Shown here: in pieces, positions 52,995-53,576 of the stretch
How the letters are laid out: every line of letters begins with the position of its first letter
Numbering within the stretch: position 1 is the stretch's first letter
Source of the DNA: CAVURW01 sp963743595
GTDB lineage: Bacteria; Verrucomicrobiota; Verrucomicrobiia; Methylacidiphilales; UBA1321
Reading direction: 5' to 3'
Length of the DNA: 53,576 bases
Assembly (NCBI GenBank): GCA_963743595.1
Contig: CAVURW010000134.1
Location: forward strand, 1 to 53,576
Notes under the pieces: generated by a model
What the model was told of the DNA's origin: nothing
Database searches by the model: none
What the model saw: the letters and a program-made list of their open reading frames with translations, nothing else
Position numbers and translations under genes: made by a program

Positions 52995-53576
52995 CTGGGC
53001 TGAGCGAACTCCTCCAAAGTGATCCTTTTCAAGGCTACGCCTATTCGTACCCACATAAGCTTGCGTACCGACCGCTCGAGCCCAAGCGTCCGTTGAGTGA
53101 CGTCTGGCAGCATGAGGATCTCGACGCCCTCTTTCTTTACATCCACATTCCGTTCTGCGAAATGCGGTGTGGGTTCTGCAATTTGTTCACGACAACCGGC
53201 AGCAAGGCCCAGGCCATGGACGCCTATGTGGATGCGTTGATCCGCCAGATGCAGGTGACTTCTGAGAGCCTCGGCCCCATGTGCATCGCAAGAGGCGCGA
53301 TTGGTGGGGGAACACCGTCTGTTTTGAGCGAAATCCAGCTCGATCGACTCTTCGCGGGTGTGGAGCGCCATCTTGGTTCTCTTAAAGGTGCGCCCTTGTC
53401 GTTCGAAGTGTCGCCCGGAACCGTTACTGCACCAAAAATCGAGTTGCTTCAACGATGGAGCGTCTCCCGCGTGAGCATGGGCGTCCAAAGCTTTGTTGAG
53501 GCCGAAACGCGGGCACTGGGTCGTCCACAAGATATCGATGAGGTGCGGCGAGCACTGCGCGATTTGCAGGGCAAAT
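52991..53576 (+). CDS. STM4012 family radical SAM protein, 3' end outside window
   Basis: The ATG at 52991 overlaps the STM4013 stop (ATGA). About 195 residues are present before the window ends. The radical SAM cluster motif is CEMRCGFC in YIHIPFCEMRCGFCNLF, followed by GGGTPSVLSEIQLDRLF and SVSRVSMGVQSFVEAETRAL, which places it with HemN/HemW-like coproporphyrinogen-oxidase-type radical SAM proteins. These use a [4Fe-4S] cluster and S-adenosylmethionine. The reaction is unknown. STM4014 and STM4011-type genes might follow beyond the edge. Confidence 0.93.
   Translation, partial: MTGLSELLQSDPFQGYAYSYPHKLAYRPLEPKRPLSDVWQHEDLDALFLYIHIPFCEMRCGFCNLFTTTGSKAQAMDAYVDALIRQMQVTSESLGPMCIARGAIGGGTPSVLSEIQLDRLFAGVERHLGSLKGAPLSFEVSPGTVTAPKIELLQRWSVSRVSMGVQSFVEAETRALGRPQDIDEVRRALRDLQGK

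Noticed and set aside
52925..53530. 201-residue minus-strand open frame opposite STM4012
   Set aside because: Antisense shadow; the plus strand has the radical SAM motif and an ATGA overlap with STM4013.
1..53576. Mobile element, prophage or CRISPR array
   Set aside because: No transposase, integrase, phage structural gene, terminal inverted repeat or regular spacer-repeat array was seen.

Overview
The window looks like a chromosome segment of a Verrucomicrobiota bacterium, probably near Opitutales or Chthoniobacterales. The evidence is the planctomycete/verrucomicrobial set of PSD1 (DUF1549/DUF1553), DUF1501 and PSCyt1-cytochrome proteins, the many secreted glycoside hydrolases, a DnaE2/ImuA-type mutasome locus and an STM4012/4013/4015 cluster. 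This is inference from gene families, not a marker-gene placement. I see no transposase, integrase, CRISPR array or rRNA.

Layout. 1-5143: three secreted carbohydrate-active enzymes on the minus strand (GH43-like, GH28, GH2). 5418-7744: two overlapping unknown genes, a possible tiny membrane protein and a SUKH (SMI1/KNR4) immunity-type gene. 7747-9578: three tandem paralogues that look like degenerate pseudopilins. 9672-12347: a glycine-zipper membrane protein, an unknown convergent gene, an Rrf2 regulator and a secreted membrane-anchored protein. 12446-20196: a minus-strand set encoding an NHL-like propeller, a membrane cytochrome/LRR protein, a PSD1 protein and a DUF1501 protein. 20428-20981: a frameshifted unknown gene. 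21115-25101: two more secreted carbohydrate enzymes (GH95-like and GH28-like). 25219-28600: a broken imuA remnant divergent from a frameshifted dnaE2. 28734-28805: tRNA-Cys(GCA). 28885-30226: a membrane protein and a nitroreductase.

30257-40012 is a long, tightly overlapping minus-strand chemosensory operon. It encodes an Hpt protein, two REC-DUF4388 regulators, CheA with two CheW-like domains, CheW, a CheY, CheB, CheR and a CheX-REC fusion, apparently followed by a TlpA-like thioredoxin-fold protein that has lost both redox cysteines. No chemoreceptor is encoded in the window. 40167-51120 returns to polysaccharide use: an SGNH esterase, a DUF5703/GH95-like enzyme interrupted by a LamG module, a GH5 enzyme, a NarL-type two-component pair whose sensor domain appears to be built of OB-fold repeats, and a frameshifted GH2-like enzyme. 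51219-53576 holds STM4015, STM4013 and STM4012 family genes; the last runs off the window.

Together the secreted enzymes suggest growth on pectin-, galactoside- and fucoside-containing polysaccharides. Four genes (imuA remnant, dnaE2, the gene at 20428-20981, the GH2 at 48387-51120) carry frame disruptions. These are either real decay or assembly indels, and raw-read inspection would decide. The least understood parts are the 5418-11014 accessory block, the receptor-less chemosensory operon and the STM4012-4015 group.
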